This document shows positions 22,031 to 33,665 of a stretch of DNA of 64,000 nucleotides, in pieces. The stretch lies in assembly GCA_010015655.1 (NCBI GenBank), contig ML976693.1, positions 600,244-664,243 of the forward strand. The letters are read 5' to 3'. The position numbers and the translations under genes are program-made. Each line of letters opens with the position of its first letter. The stretch's first letter is position 1. Below the pieces are notes generated by a model. It was given only the letters and a program-made list of their open reading frames with translations. It did not search any database and had not been told where the DNA came from. The DNA comes from Bimuria novae-zelandiae CBS 107.79. Taxonomy: Eukaryota > Ascomycota > Dothideomycetes > Pleosporales > Didymosphaeriaceae.

Positions 22031-23440
22031 ATGGGATCGATCGTAGTCAGCGACTTTGGTGGGAACCACTTTCACAACATGTTCGGCGGCGGTGGCCACC
22101 AGCAGACGCAAGAGTCGCCTGCGGTGCACCACACGCCCGTACGACCCTCGCCGCAGACCAGCGCAAACCCGCCGGTCCGCGCAGCGCCGGCTATAGACGT
22201 CGCAATGGCTGATTCCGGCGCGGCATCTGCGAGTGCAGAGCGGACAGCTGATGGAGACGACGGCTCTGCACCCCACCAGGCACCGCAGCCCCCACCCAGC
22301 CCGCGCTTCGAGCCCCAGCAACAGACGCCTGCAGCTGCCAACCCCCGCCCTGGGCCAGCGTCAGCAGCCTCATCCTCTGCCCATCTGTCTCCGGCACACT
22401 CACCGCGGGGCCAACCGGACCCTCCTGCATCATCTCCACGACGTATCAAGGTCAAGAACCTGTCTCACATCCAGAGTTTTGCAATCGACGAGTCCAGCCC
22501 CTTCTCCCAGTCGCGGTCATTATCGCGGCGCCATCAACGAGACCCAGGCGATGTTGGTCCCCAGTATGAAATCAGCGAGATGCCAGTAGGCGACATCATT
22601 GAAATGGTAGCCGGCCTTCTCACCAAGATCACAACCACAAATGACCGCCAGCACGAGCATCTGCACCGTCAGATACCGCCTCCGGAAGGAGCCTCTGGGC
22701 TAAGTCAACAAACAACCAGCGTGTTGGCTTTCCACGGAAAGAATGTGCCCAGCATATCGATTCTCAGCTATCTAAGCCGTATCCACAAATACTGCCCTAC
22801 AACCTACGAGGTCTTCCTAAGCCTCTTGGTCTACTTCGATCGTATGACAGAAAAGGTCAATGCAGGGCCCATGCTGAGTCTGCGGCAAGCGAATCAACAA
22901 TCCCTCGAACGCGCGACCGCTGAGTCTGATGTTACTAGCTCATCAACGACTCTTGTCGACGCTCAAGACCCGGGCCGTCCTTCAATCCAAGCAGCGACGC
23001 CTCCTCCTTCAGGCTCACTAGGGAAACCTGCTGAAACGCCTGTTCGACAGTCTCAACCACCTTCTCCACCACAACAAGACCTGGAATCCGACCCTTACAA
23101 CTTGTCACATTTTTTTGTAGTTGACAGCTTCAACATTCATCGTCTCGTCATAGCGGGCGTTACTTGTGCAAGCAAATTCTTTTCGGACGTGTTCTATACC
23201 AATTCAAGATATGCAAAGGTAAGTCTTTGCACATGGTTTCAATCGAATATTTGCTAAGTCGTGCAGGTTGGCGGTCTTCCTCTGGTGGAGTTGAATCATT
23301 TGGAATTACAGTTTCTACTATTGAACGACTTCCGGCTTGCGGTGCCGCTGGAGGAGATGGAAGCATACGGTACCATGTTGGTCGAATTCTACGCACGCGA
23401 GGTTGCCGAGCAACATGAACGACAGTCTGCAAGGGCATGA
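22031..23440 (+). CDS. Pho80-type (PHO85 partner) cyclin
   Basis: Two exons, 22031-23218 and 23267-23440, with a 48-nt intron (gtaagt...tgcag), 453 aa. The first 150 residues are Pro/Ala/Ser-rich. The cyclin fold begins near residue 180 with YEISEMPVGDIIEMVAGLL and continues through FHGKNVPSISILSYLSRIHKYCPTTYEVFLSLLVYFDRM. After a disordered insertion it resumes with FVVDSFNIHRLVIAGVTCASKFFSDVFYTNSRYAKVGGLPLVELNHLELQFLLLNDFRL. This is the PF08613 pattern of Pho80/Pcl6/Pcl7 cyclins, which activate the Pho85 kinase in phosphate and glycogen signalling. Which Pcl subtype it is cannot be decided here. ATG 22031 follows a long C-rich leader. Confidence 0.88.
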
Positions 23441-24565
23441 ACAGATTGAAGGGTTCGAGTACGAAGCATTGCATTGCGATGGCTTGGGAATGAGCAACAT
23501 GAAGGAGTTCGGGCGGGCTAGAAAGCTACGGCCTGTGAGCGGGCAGTGATGAGTCCTGAGTGCGTTTCCATCTATGCTGGGCACTACTATGACGGGCTGC
23601 GATGGCGAGAGCGCGATAAGCACGAGGTAATAACTTATGATGTTCAGACCAGCTTCTCGTGGTTTCCATCTTTTGTTTTTCGGTTCGAGCTGCGTTCGCT
23701 CGCCCTAGAGTGAGATAGATAGATATCCTTTTTCGAAGCCTGTGGCGGGCTTCCGGAGTCCTCTTTTGGACATGCAGCGGGCGGGGACTTGGCGCAGATG
23801 CTGTGCAGGTGCAAGCGGTGCACGCACGAGGTATGGGGGGTTCCCGCCTGGGTTTCCGGAGCGAGCGAGCATTTGTTAGGTCATGCTCACCTGCGAATAT
23901 GGCTTCATGATAGCGAGCCTTTCGTTCTCCTACATCTTTTCGGGCTTTGGCGTTGGTAGAGGTGTAATAGTGGACTCTAGTCTGGTATGAATTGGGTGCG
24001 TGACACATTTACGGCGTTGTGACCTTGCGAGTCCCGATGGTGCCGAACTTATGCTCAGTGTCCGTGCCATGGTTGCCATAGCTCCACGAACTGGAGGGGC
24101 TCTCCTCTTTGACGAGACTAATAAGGTGAGACCTCGGGATTATCGATCAAGATCTCACCCGCCCACCCCCCTGGGGTTTTCTTAAGTAATCCGGGGGGCC
24201 ACCCTGAGGCTCTCTGAGAGTCTCAAGTCTCGTTGGACGGTCGAGCTTCGGCCGCCGCTAAGACGTGTGTGCGTTCCGTACCTTCAACCGCGTTTGCAAA
24301 AATTCCTAGTTGTTGTTTTTTTCGCCTTTTATTGAATGCGGACGGACATGATGGACAATCCTACAGCGTTGGTTAGCCTCGAGCGTCCGTGCTCTCTCCC
24401 TTTTTCTCTTCTCACTTTCGTTTCAGACACCGTGTGTGCGTTCGCGACTCAGATATGTTTGCTCCACCGCGTTTCTATAAATCAATGGTTTAGATCTTGG
24501 GTACGCATCGGGATACATAGAATTCCTTCTTCTTTTTGGTTGCTTGAGCTGGTAGGGCGCAGATA
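23441..24565. other. Intergenic region, nothing supported
   Basis: Terminal region of the cyclin gene plus promoter of the prolyl hydroxylase. A minus-strand 160-codon frame at 23526-24008 is His/Arg/Thr-rich and lacks any domain. Pyrimidine-rich tracts near 24400-24430 precede the gene at 24566. Confidence 0.45.
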
Positions 24566-25719
24566 ATGCCTGCAGGGAGCGCACTCTCGCTGGGCAGCGT
24601 GCTGCAGTACGTCGTGCTGGGCGTGCTGGCCTACGTGCTCGCGGGCGCGCCGCTGCTTTCTGTGCTCACAGGCAGCCCTGAGGGCAGGGCGGGAAGAGAT
24701 AGCTATGGGGCTTGGGTGCCGCCGGCGCTGAGCGGCGACAAGGCGGCTGCGCTGGTGGTGCCGGAGCGCAATTTGAGCTGTGAGGCGCATGCGTTGCGCG
24801 GGGTGCATGTGTTGAGTCGTGAGCCGTTGGTGGTGTATGTGGAGGGTTTCTTGAGCGAGGATGAGGTCAGGGAGGTGGTTGATGTGAGGTTGGTGCACTT
24901 TCTTTTCTCATTTGCTCTGCTCTGCTCTATGTGCTTTTTTGGTCTCGCATTGCAAACGGTTTTACATCATATTTGTATCGATCTATATGGATGGCTATAC
25001 GAAGCACGTGTATACCTTCCGTACAGCCTATGCACACCTTCCCCTCCCCTCTACCTCGGGTCTGTCAAGGAGAATTCCATACTAACAGGCAAAACAGCGA
25101 ACCACACTTCCACCCCTCGACCGTCTGGACCTCCGGCCACGAACGCCTCGACCCCACCGTGCGCCTCTCGCACAAAGCGGCCGTCCCGCGCACGCACACA
25201 GTCCGCTGCATCGAGGAGCGCGCGCGCGCCTTCCAGGGCTGGCGCCCCTACGTCTTCGTCGAGAAGCTGTGGGCGCAAAAGTACGGACCTGGCGGACACT
25301 ACGCTTACCACTACGACTGGGGCACTGCTACGCGTGGGGCAGGGCGGATTAGTAGTTTTATGGTGTGGCTAGGGGATGAGTGTGAGGGGGGCGGGACGAG
25401 GTTTCCGAGGTTGGAGAGGCCAGTGGATGAGGCGTGGTGTAGGTTTATCGAGTGCGAGGAAGAGGGGAAGAAAAGTGGAGCGGGCGAGGGAGCGGATGGG
25501 GAGGAAGAAGGTGGTGTGACGTTCAAGCCGGTCAAGGGGAACGCGGTGTATTGGGAGAACATGAAACCTGATGGGACGGGGTACGAGGAGAGCTGGCATG
25601 CGGGGTTGCCCGTGACGAGCGGGACGAAGATTGGGCTGAATATTTGGAGTTGGCTGCAGGAGGGGTATGATCCTTACGCCTCGCAGGAGTCTGCAGAGAA
25701 AAAGACGCAGGAAGCATGA
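24566..25719 (+). CDS. Prolyl 4-hydroxylase alpha-like 2OG-Fe(II) oxygenase, membrane-anchored
   Basis: Two exons, 24566-24888 and 25098-25719, with a 209-nt intron, 314 aa. One N-terminal membrane segment (VLQYVVLGVLAYVLAGAPLL, residues about 13-33) suggests an ER type II protein. The catalytic domain starts at VVYVEGFLSEDEVREVVDVSEPHF. The iron ligands are the HxD of YAYHYDWG (about residue 179) and the distal His of SWHAGLPV (about 273). The 2-oxoglutarate-binding Lys is in GTKIGLNIWSW. An acidic, Gly-rich loop (EEEGKKSGAGEGADGEEEGG) is inserted before the distal His, as in other fungal members. The family hydroxylates prolines in collagen-like or other proteins, and the fungal substrate is not known. 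The stop codon is 42 bp from that of the convergent spherulin gene. Confidence 0.88.
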
Positions 25720-25761
25720 TTCTGGGGAGCGGAAAGCTGGGACGCTTCATGCGTTACTGCG

Positions 25762-26747
25762 CTATCGAGACGGTTCCTTCTCGTCTGCGTTGTCCTCGGC
25801 GCTTGTCAGCCGCGCATACCTCGTTATGAATAAATCAAAGATCGTCGGAAAGCTGTGCCAGTACTCGCCCACTTCGGCCACATTCGTCGCGAAAGTCCAC
25901 TCTGCCATGTGTTTCATCTGCGTCACGGTCCAGGTGACCAATTCATCTGGCACGTTGCCGAATGAATGCAGCATGATGGAGAACGCGGAGGTAGAGCTAT
26001 TGGTCAGGACGTGAAAGTCCTTGAGTGCGTTGAACGTGGCTGCGTCGATGAAGTGCGCGAACGTGTCTTCGAAGATGACAGTGATGTTGGCGAGGTCGAG
26101 GTAGTTCCATGTGTAATCGGGGAGAGTACCGGGGTTGTGGACTGAACGGTTAGCATGATAGCTAGGCAAACCGTCGAGATATCCGATGATGATGTGTGAT
26201 CTTATGAAGAGCACGTACCGATAAGCTTCTCGCCGAGATGCTGGCTGCTCTGCACTGCGGCGGTGGCTGCTGACAGATAGTCGTGTTTTTGCCAGTGGTA
26301 CAAGCCTGGTATCTCGTCGAAGCTGAGCGCGGAGGTCAGCGAAGATGAGCCCCGTGGAATTCGCATGTTGCGTACAAGATACCATCCACCGCCATCCGCG
26401 GATCATTCATCAAAGCCGGCCAACTATCCCACTGCCGAATCTCCGCTACCACACTGTCCACATTCTTATTCGTATAGTTTGTCGCAACATATCCCAGCGT
26501 CTTGATATTCGGGTAATCTCTCAGTCTAGGTATCTCGCTGATATACGGTGCTTCAGGTAAGCTGCCCATACACGGTCCGCTGCACGGATTCAAGATGACG
26601 TTGAAATTGAGGGTGGGATTTTTGTTGGCTCTATTCTTCCATCAGCATGGCATGAGGCCTATAAATAGACATTGAGACTGACTCCCAGTACAACGGATCC
26701 CACGCACCTGGCCATGGATATATGTACAATGGCAGCAGAATTGACAT
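25762..26747 (-). CDS. Spherulin-4 family protein
   Basis: Four exons: 26747-26683, 26630-26376, 26322-26219 and 26141-25762, phases exact, 267 aa. It starts MSILLPLYIYPWPGAWDPLYWEA and continues with the family signatures NPTLNFNVILNPCSGPC, IPRLRDYPNIKTLGYVATNYTNKN, VDGIFFDEIPGLYHW, VHNPGTLPD and ITVIFEDTF. This is the Spherulin4 domain (PF12138), a TIM-barrel family distantly related to endo-alpha-1,4-polygalactosaminidases and found in fungi and slime moulds. The two acids of FFDE would be the catalytic candidates. No signal peptide is obvious from the chosen start, so a missed upstream exon is possible. Activity in this organism is unknown. Confidence 0.82.
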
Positions 26748-28144
26748 GGTGCCGCCAAATATATTGTCCTAGGCGTAGACCTGAGGTGAGTATGCGTAGG
26801 AGATCGAAATAGAGGGAATATCCCAAGTACCGGCAACTATTCGCATTAAAGAGCTACGCTGGCCTCGTGTACCAGGTCATTGTAGCATGCACGTCGTATC
26901 GCACAGGTCTATTCTTGGGTCTGTAGCGGACGCATGCGCACGCGTACCACGCGAGAGCAATATTACTACGATTTTCCAGATGCGGTCAAATTGCGTGGCG
27001 ACGAACCTTTTGCCAGTCGAGGTTCATTTGCACAGATTGGATTGCAGGGATGTGGGTAAATAATGACGAAAAGTCGAGATCGATCAAGATAGTGAAAAAG
27101 TTCAAGAGGGCAGCAGCACGGTAGCAGTTCTTAAAGGGAAACCAAATAGTTTCAAAAGGGAAGCAATGCGTCGAATCGTTCCAGCCTGCATCAGAACGCT
27201 CTCGGAGGCCGCCCTTGCTCGCAAGGACCGTGCGCCTCCAACGGGTCATGACCACCCTTCGATAGGCTAACGATTGTTCGTATAACTTTCGATATCTGGT
27301 GGAGCAAAAAAAGGTCTGGTAGATTTGGTGGGAGTTTGCAGCGCAGATCTCTCAGAAGCGGGGTCCACAAGACGAGACAAACCCCATTACTACAAAAACT
27401 GAAAATGCACCACAGAAAGGCAAAAAGTATATCCGAAAGGAAAGCTTCTATTCCAATGCGGGGAATCGAACCCCGGCCTTGCCGGCGCTATATGAGAGCG
27501 GCAAATCCTAGCCACTAGACCACATTGGATGTTGTTGCTGCGATTTGATATTAAATTTTTCAAATTATAAATATTTAGATACATTCTAATAAAGCCTCCT
27601 TCCCTAGACAGAGTATTGACATCAGTTGAGAACTTGCGGAGCTCGATTATGGGTTATGGTCTAGGTGTGCAGCCTGCGGTTATCGTCGGTGAGTCACGGC
27701 GACAAAAATTTCACGACTACCTACTTTAAGGGTCCTGGAACATCCAACCATGAGCGTACATTTCGACGGCAACAGCGTTCACGCAAAATTATTCCTTTAA
27801 GCAGAGAATTTGTTCAATTTGTTGTATAGAAGGATCAACATACAGCATTTGGGAGTCATGAAGACGTTGCAGCCGTTGCACTTCAAGTACTACCCATAAT
27901 TGGAATCCGGCCCACCGCGAAGAAACAATCCCACAATTCGCTCACATGCGTAAAACCGTAAGATCACAATTTATAAATACGAAAAGAGAGTGATGAAACT
28001 GTTGGCCAATGTCTCTCGTATCTGAGCAAATGACATGACATATGAAGGGTGTGTCAACAGGCCGCCTCCGGAGCAATCGCGTTAAAACATTGTCAAAATT
28101 CCTTCAAAAACCAAGCACATACTGAATTACATGATGTCAATCGA
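26748..28144. other. Intergenic region containing a tRNA gene
   Basis: No protein gene is supported in these 1.4 kb. A tRNA-Glu lies at 27451-27529. Sequence on both sides of it is AT-rich (tttgatattaaatttttcaa), as is common around fungal tRNA genes. Confidence 0.5.
27451..27529 (-). tRNA. tRNA-Glu (anticodon CTC) with a probable 7-nt intron
   Basis: On the minus strand a 7-bp acceptor stem (TCCAATG with CATTGGA) encloses a D arm (GTCTAGTGGCTAGGA), an anticodon stem TGCCG/CGGCA with loop CT-CTC-A, and a T arm (CGGGG TTCGATT CCCCG). Eight bases lie between A37 and the 3' anticodon stem where one is expected. A 7-nt intron (TATAGCG) at the canonical 37/38 site therefore fits. The discriminator is A. 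The mature length would be 72 nt. Confidence 0.9.
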
Positions 28145-30189
28145 CTACTCTGCAGTCGGTGTGTCTGCGCGCTGGTGGCTCGTCGTTGCGTACGGAGTTA
28201 TGCCCAGTAGTTGCAGACCATTATGCAGAACAATGCGCGCCGACTCGAACAGTGCAACCTGACCCGGTGTGAGCTCGGCGTGCTCAGCAGCTTCTTTTCC
28301 CGGGGCGGTCTCCATAGTTGCCTCGTCACCCTCCACACCAGAGTCCTCGCCGTCATCATTGCTCAAGCAGGCCTCAAGTTGCTCGACAACGCTGGTAAGG
28401 TATGCGATGATAGCCGAAGGCTTGAGAGAAGTATGGGTTGCATGCGCAACTTCCGGAAACTGGATGAGAACTCGGAGAAGATCGACTGGATCATCCTCCG
28501 CAAGAGATTGATAGTCCTCATCTGTAAGGATTGGTTTGCCCTTGTGCTTCTCGAGAAGAAGACAAACCTTCGTATACCAATACTGTAGCTCTGTTCCGGT
28601 GCCAGGTTTGAACGCGGTCATGGCGCTAGTATCAAAGTGGTGTGCACTTGTCGGCTGTGTAATCAGCTCGTGGGCAATCAAGGCCGAGATGCCTAAGGCT
28701 CTTGCGTTGGGCTCGGGATTCCGGAAGATCGCGGCCTTCTCAGGGTCGACATCCAGCACAGCAATCATACTCCTCTCACACTCGTCAATGATGGCCTGGG
28801 GTTTGTAGCCTTTGCCCAACTTCTCCGACATTGTTGAGACATCGCTGAACTTTAAGTGTTGGATCTTGTCCGCAAGCTCCTTCATACCAAGAGCGATCAA
28901 GATGTGATGCAACTGAGTGAAATGGCTATTGTTGTTGTTTCCTGCTACAACGATCATCTTGTCGAATTCGTGTTTTTCCGCTCGCTCGATCATCGTGGTG
29001 AGATCGCGGAGGAGATACATAGGCGCTCCAGCTCGATCTCTGAGGACAGCAGTACCAGCTCTCAAACCATGGTCCTGCATGTGAATAACTGAAGCTCCAG
29101 CGCTTTCCTGGCAGATACCCTTGGCCTTGAGTAGCTGTTCGACCTTTGCCATAGAATCTGCGCTGACCTGCGATTCACCGCTATGCTCATCAAACGTGAC
29201 ACCTAGTTGCGCATACAGTTCCGTGTATACTGAAATATTCACTTCTCGAAGTCGCGTCCAAAATGCGACAGCATCTTCGTCTCCTTCCTCCAGTTTTTTC
29301 GAAGCGGCATTGCGCTCAGCATAGATGCCTTGGCTCTCTAACTCCGCCTGGACTTCGCTCTCATCTTTCCCGCTCTTCACCGCTTCGTCGCGGGCATGTT
29401 TACTGGCTGCTACTTCTGGTCTGAAAAGGTCATCGATCCGGTGATACACATCCAGAAGATGCAACATAGGATCAGCTTGATATGCATCCTCGTTTCCAAA
29501 TCGATCCCAGCCGACCTTGAGTAGAGCAACATTTTTGCCCCAATCTGAAAGATGGTTGATCCTCTTGACGATCCACCCCGCGCTCTCGAAGAGATTACTC
29601 ACACATGCACCTACAATAGTACTGCGAAGATGTCTACCCTGGAACTCTTCCCATATATTGGGTGACGAGAACTCCACAAGCACTTTTCTCGGTGCGTCGT
29701 CTCGAGTCGCAAGTGAGCCATAGTTACGTGCTCGATCGACTATGTAAGGGATGAATAGGCGTGGGAGGACATCTTGACTCAAGAAAATCCTGAGATGCAC
29801 TCCATCAAGAATCGGTGGCAAGAACAGAACGTGATCATTAGGAAACTAAACAGTGTCAGACAGCCTGATGAATACCATCGCATTCATCCTACCAAGACAC
29901 GAACCTTTTTCAGCAGATCTGGCGCCAATTCGCTGGGCTTCACACCGGGGCAAAGCTTTGGTAACGTGACCGTCAAGTCGCCGTTGAATATGTTATTCGG
30001 CCATTGGATGGATCGGTACGCCAGGTCAGGCTCACAACCGACCAGGTTACAGAGAAGTTCTGCGAGGTATGAACGGCAGACGTCGAGAGGGTTGTGGAGG
30101 ATATCAGCCTCGTGAAAGTGCGGAATCTGTGTTGTCAGAGATATTCCTCCCAGAGCTCTTTCCAATCCTGCGATATCACCTGCGTTCAT
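28145..30189 (-). CDS. Divergent arginyl-tRNA-synthetase-like protein with altered class I motifs
   Basis: Two exons, 30189-29905 and 29845-28145 (59-nt intron), 661 aa. The whole protein aligns in order with eukaryotic cytosolic ArgRS: N-terminal add-on domain (FNGDLTVTLPKLCPG), core start VLVEFSSPNIWEEF, HLRSTIVGACVSNLFESAGW, the DWGKNVALL region, SGESQVSADSMAKVE, and a C-terminal anticodon-binding helix set ending LFESARIVLHNGLQLLGITP. The HIGH signature, normally FHAGHLRST, reads FQGRHLRST. The KMSKS-equivalent (MSTRKG) region reads STMSEKLGKGYK. The ASQQDLH segment is replaced by AGNNNNSHF. It also has a Glu/Ala-rich C-terminal insertion and a tail not found in ArgRS. The frame is intact, so selection seems to keep it. 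It may be a pseudoenzyme or have a new activity. The start is uncertain, because the frame is open up to a TAG acceptor-like site near 30240. Confidence 0.82.
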
Positions 30190-31026
30190 ATTCGCAAGGA
30201 CCAAAACTCTTTCCAGTGCGTTGTCGTATGTTGGGTGTGCCTACATGTGTTGTCGTAAGTCACAGAAATGCGATTATGCCGCGAAGGCAACAAGGCGCAC
30301 AGTGCAAGCAGTTTGTGGCTGCGTCCTTGACCCCGCAAGGTCGTTCATCCAATCTAAGAGCACAGCCTCGTCGGAGGCATGCGTGCCACGTTGTCAGGCG
30401 TCAGCATGCGTGTTAAAGCCGGATTGGTAGGCATAGGTCTTGGAAAGAGTTTTCGTCACTGTGCTCATAGCCACCAAGATGGCCACGACGCTCGTTGTGT
30501 GGTTCCAGCGCATGGAAAGATTGACCGGCTGATGCCGCATCCTCGATGTTGAAGCACAAAGCCATCAATGTAACTGTCCAGACTTGAAATGACAGGACGA
30601 AGTATCTCATTCTATAGAACTCTTTCTGATTGCGATTTGTTGCTCAAAGTTGCCTTTTTCGTCAAGCAGGTGAGCTAGGTATCGATGCCTGGAGGGTCGT
30701 TCCGTTTGCGAAAGCGGAGCTAGCCGAAAGTAGTGATTACGTAATAACCATGTTCAAAAACAACTGGGAAAATTGGTGTACCACAGGGAATGGAAAAAGC
30801 GTGATTCAATGCGAGTTCTTTGGCCTAGTTTAACTAAATACAATCGACCCGTGATTGCCATCAGGGTATCGAAATTCTCATTCTCTACCTATCTATGATA
30901 TGTAAACGGAACCTCCAGGGCTTGAAGAAAAAATCGGTATGTGATCGAACTATCCGAGTTCATCGTGAGTCGTACTTCATTTCGCGTGCCAATTCGTAAG
31001 AGTACAGTAATACATGAAATCGCATC
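30190..31026. other. Intergenic region between the ArgRS-like and CorA-like genes
   Basis: Contains a low-confidence small ORF (30413-30610, minus). Short minus-strand coding-like stretches around 30310-30370 could be a 5' exon of the ArgRS-like gene, but I could not make the phase fit. Confidence 0.4.
30413..30610 (-). CDS. Possible small secreted protein
   Basis: A 65-codon frame starting MRYFVLSFQVWTVTLMALC, a hydrophobic leader followed by NIEDAASAG, where a signal peptidase site could lie. The remainder is polar with one Cys. No relative is recognised. It could also be a chance ORF. Confidence 0.25.
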   Translation of the reverse strand: MRYFVLSFQVWTVTLMALCFNIEDAASAGQSFHALEPHNERRGHLGGYEHSDENSFQDLCLPIRL

Positions 31027-33665
31027 CTAAACTCCAGCCCGCCGCTCCTCATCTGACCGCACCTTAGATCCGTCTTCCAGGCTCAGAGTCGACGTACCAT
31101 GTTCTCTTCTATCAAGAATCAGCTGATCAAGCTGCCCTGTTAGAATGGAAGCAAAGATTCCCTTCGGCTTGAGCTGGTGACGAAGTAGGAATATTGAAAG
31201 GTTGATTATGTACAAAACAACAAAGAGGACGGCGACTGAGATAAGAAATGAGCTCGAAGTCTTCCGAAATCCAAAGATCTCTTCTTCGATGCTGAAATAC
31301 CCTACAACAACGACAACGGGTGTGATAAATTGGTTCATCTAGAAGAGTCAGTCTATTCTAAGCACCTTTAGCTTCAAACTCACATTGACCATCAAAGCGG
31401 CGTTCAAGTTGTTCGCTGCAGCTACCCTCCTATTTTCGGCGGCGATAGAGTTCGACTCTCTCGTCAGCGCGTTGGCTTCCTTGCTAAGCTCATTTGCTAC
31501 TCTACTAAGCGCAATTTGTTGTCTACTTAGCGCGTTTTGTTCTTGGTTGAGCAGAACGCTTTCCTTGTGGTGTTGAATGCCCATGCAAAGTTCAATCTGT
31601 ATCAGTCAGCATTGAAAGGATTATAGACCTGATAGAGCACTCACAATCTTCTTTGAACTTTGACAAGACTCTTCCAGTGAGGCCAAGCGCCTTTCCAAAT
31701 CCCTGAGACACTTGACTGAGTACTCAATAGATCCTGAGATACTTCGAAGAGATGAACTTGAGACTTGCTCCTCTCTATCGTGGAAGTAGGTGTGGTCTCC
31801 GTTAGGAGCGACAAATCTTTCACATGTTCCTATGGTGACCAAGAAGTCCTGACGTAGCTCGTTAAGAAAATTCATAGTTTTAGTTAACCGTGCAAGTGAC
31901 ATTTCTGCCTTTGCAGTGCCACTAAAGGGTTTTCCGGAAAAAGGGTATGTGAGGTCGTCGTTCTACTCCGGTTAGACTTCGCATTTGCCATTGAGACATC
32001 ACAATTACCTGATCCTTCACACTTTTGGATACCTTGAGAACAAGGTATGTCCACTCCTTCCGTACTGTGCGCAGCCTGAGGTCGGTCACCTGCAAGAAAT
32101 AGAGTCTCGGATCCCAGACTGGATGCTCCTGAGGGACGACACCTTCTTTTCCATCAGATGCAAGATGATCTTCTAGGGTTCCGTCTGTTTCGTAAACATC
32201 GTAGTCGCCCTCTTTGCCTTCTTCATCATCCAAGGTAGCTTCATCTTCTTCACCGTCTTCCTCATCGTCGAGGTCTGCGTTCGTGAAACCATACGCGGCC
32301 CATTTGGATTCGTCCCATCCGGAAAGGAAGAAAGAACTATGCAGCTCGCATATGATATAGTCTCCATCTTCATCTGGACTGTCAGTGCTCAGATGTAGGA
32401 AGGACAAGTCGCTCCACGACTTGCGGCTTCTAATATCTGGTAGCGCATTACGCGCTGTCGATGAGCCTCTCTTCCTCAAAGCAGGGTAAGGGAGATGGCA
32501 TTCGAATTGAAAAACTTTAAATCCCGAGTACTGGATTGAAAATTAGCCACGATCACTAGAACCCGAGCTTCGGTTTAACTCACCGGGATGTATACCCTGA
32601 GAGATGCTTCACGGTCGACGTGTTTAAAGATTGCATCACGGAGCGCCCCGGCCTGATGATACCATACCGTTTTTGCGAGGGCACGTATGTAACGTTCGTT
32701 CAAATGGGTAACGTGACTATATACTAAATCAGGTGTTGCTTGCCAAAGTACTAGAATGATGCCGATTATTGACGACTACGGTGAGTCTCTTGGATTGCTC
32801 GACCAAATCATTGATTCCAAATGTAACCAGGGTTACCGGTGGCTAACGACGATTGCAGAGATCTTTCAACTTGAGAACAGCCGCAGGGTAAAGTTCCGTC
32901 ACTTACATGAGTTGACGATACGTGTCGGTGTAGGCAGATTCTCCAAAGCGCTGTCAAATTAGTTTCCGCACCGCGATAGGAGGATAACCACTCACAGTTT
33001 CAGTCAAAACCTCCTGAAGTTCTGAAGAACGAAACATGCCAATGTTGCCATCGACGGAGCGACGCCTGAATGCTCTGGCATCAACCCAAGCTCTGGCAGT
33101 AGGATCATCGGTAGGACCTAGACTGCGGACGGATTCCCTTGAACAGAACCGTTTAATACACTCCACTTTCCAGGAGGGAATGCTGCTTGGGTTTGGTTCC
33201 AAAAAATAATCTAAGTCGTCTCTGTCGATTTTTAGGGACTTCTTGACTGCGAAGAACTCCTTGTCATGGAATTCTCGATGCTTGAAAAGCCTCGCGTCCC
33301 ACGTGGAGATTTTGTTGTGGTACACATCGGAGCTCAAAGATTCGTCCAGTGTATCAGGTACTCCAAAATGCACGGCATCTACAGGCGTGGCAGAGGTTGA
33401 TGTTACATGAAACGAGGGGCTGTCGCAAGGCTCTTCCGGACACACCTCCTGCATCCGAACAGTGGAGGGCTTAACCCCTTTGAATTCTTTCAGTACCGCC
33501 ACGCTGAGAAGTCCAGTGATGAAGGAAATTTTCTCTCATACAGTTGGCGCGAGAGGTGGTGCACGAGTGGCTATTCTTTTCAACTTATCACTACGAGGTC
33601 ATAGGTGAACGGAAGGGGTACTGACCGTTGTAATGTCGCATCCGCAGTATCTTCCGATATTGCAT
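31027..33665 (-). CDS. Fungal CorA-like two-TM membrane protein
   Basis: A seven-exon model keeps phase throughout: 33665-33626, 33534-32996, 32775-32584, 32530-31967, 31908-31645, 31596-31384 and 31338-31027 (about 707 aa). The last five exons are firm. Landmarks in order are LEPNPSSIPSWKVECIKRFC, LVLWQATPDLVYSHVTHLNERYIRA, VFQFECHLPYPALRKRG, WDPRLYFLQVTDLRLRTVRKEW, and a heptad-like segment LSRVANELSKEANALTRESN. Two transmembrane helices end the protein (ITPVVVVVGYFSIEEEIFGF and FLISVAVLFVVLYIINLSIFLL). A repeated-heptad stalk before two C-terminal membrane helices is the layout of the large fungal CorA-like group, whose transport role is unproven. The first exon junction uses a weak GAG acceptor. 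The 220-nt intron before 32775 was chosen to preserve the frame. Both need transcripts. Confidence 0.6.
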
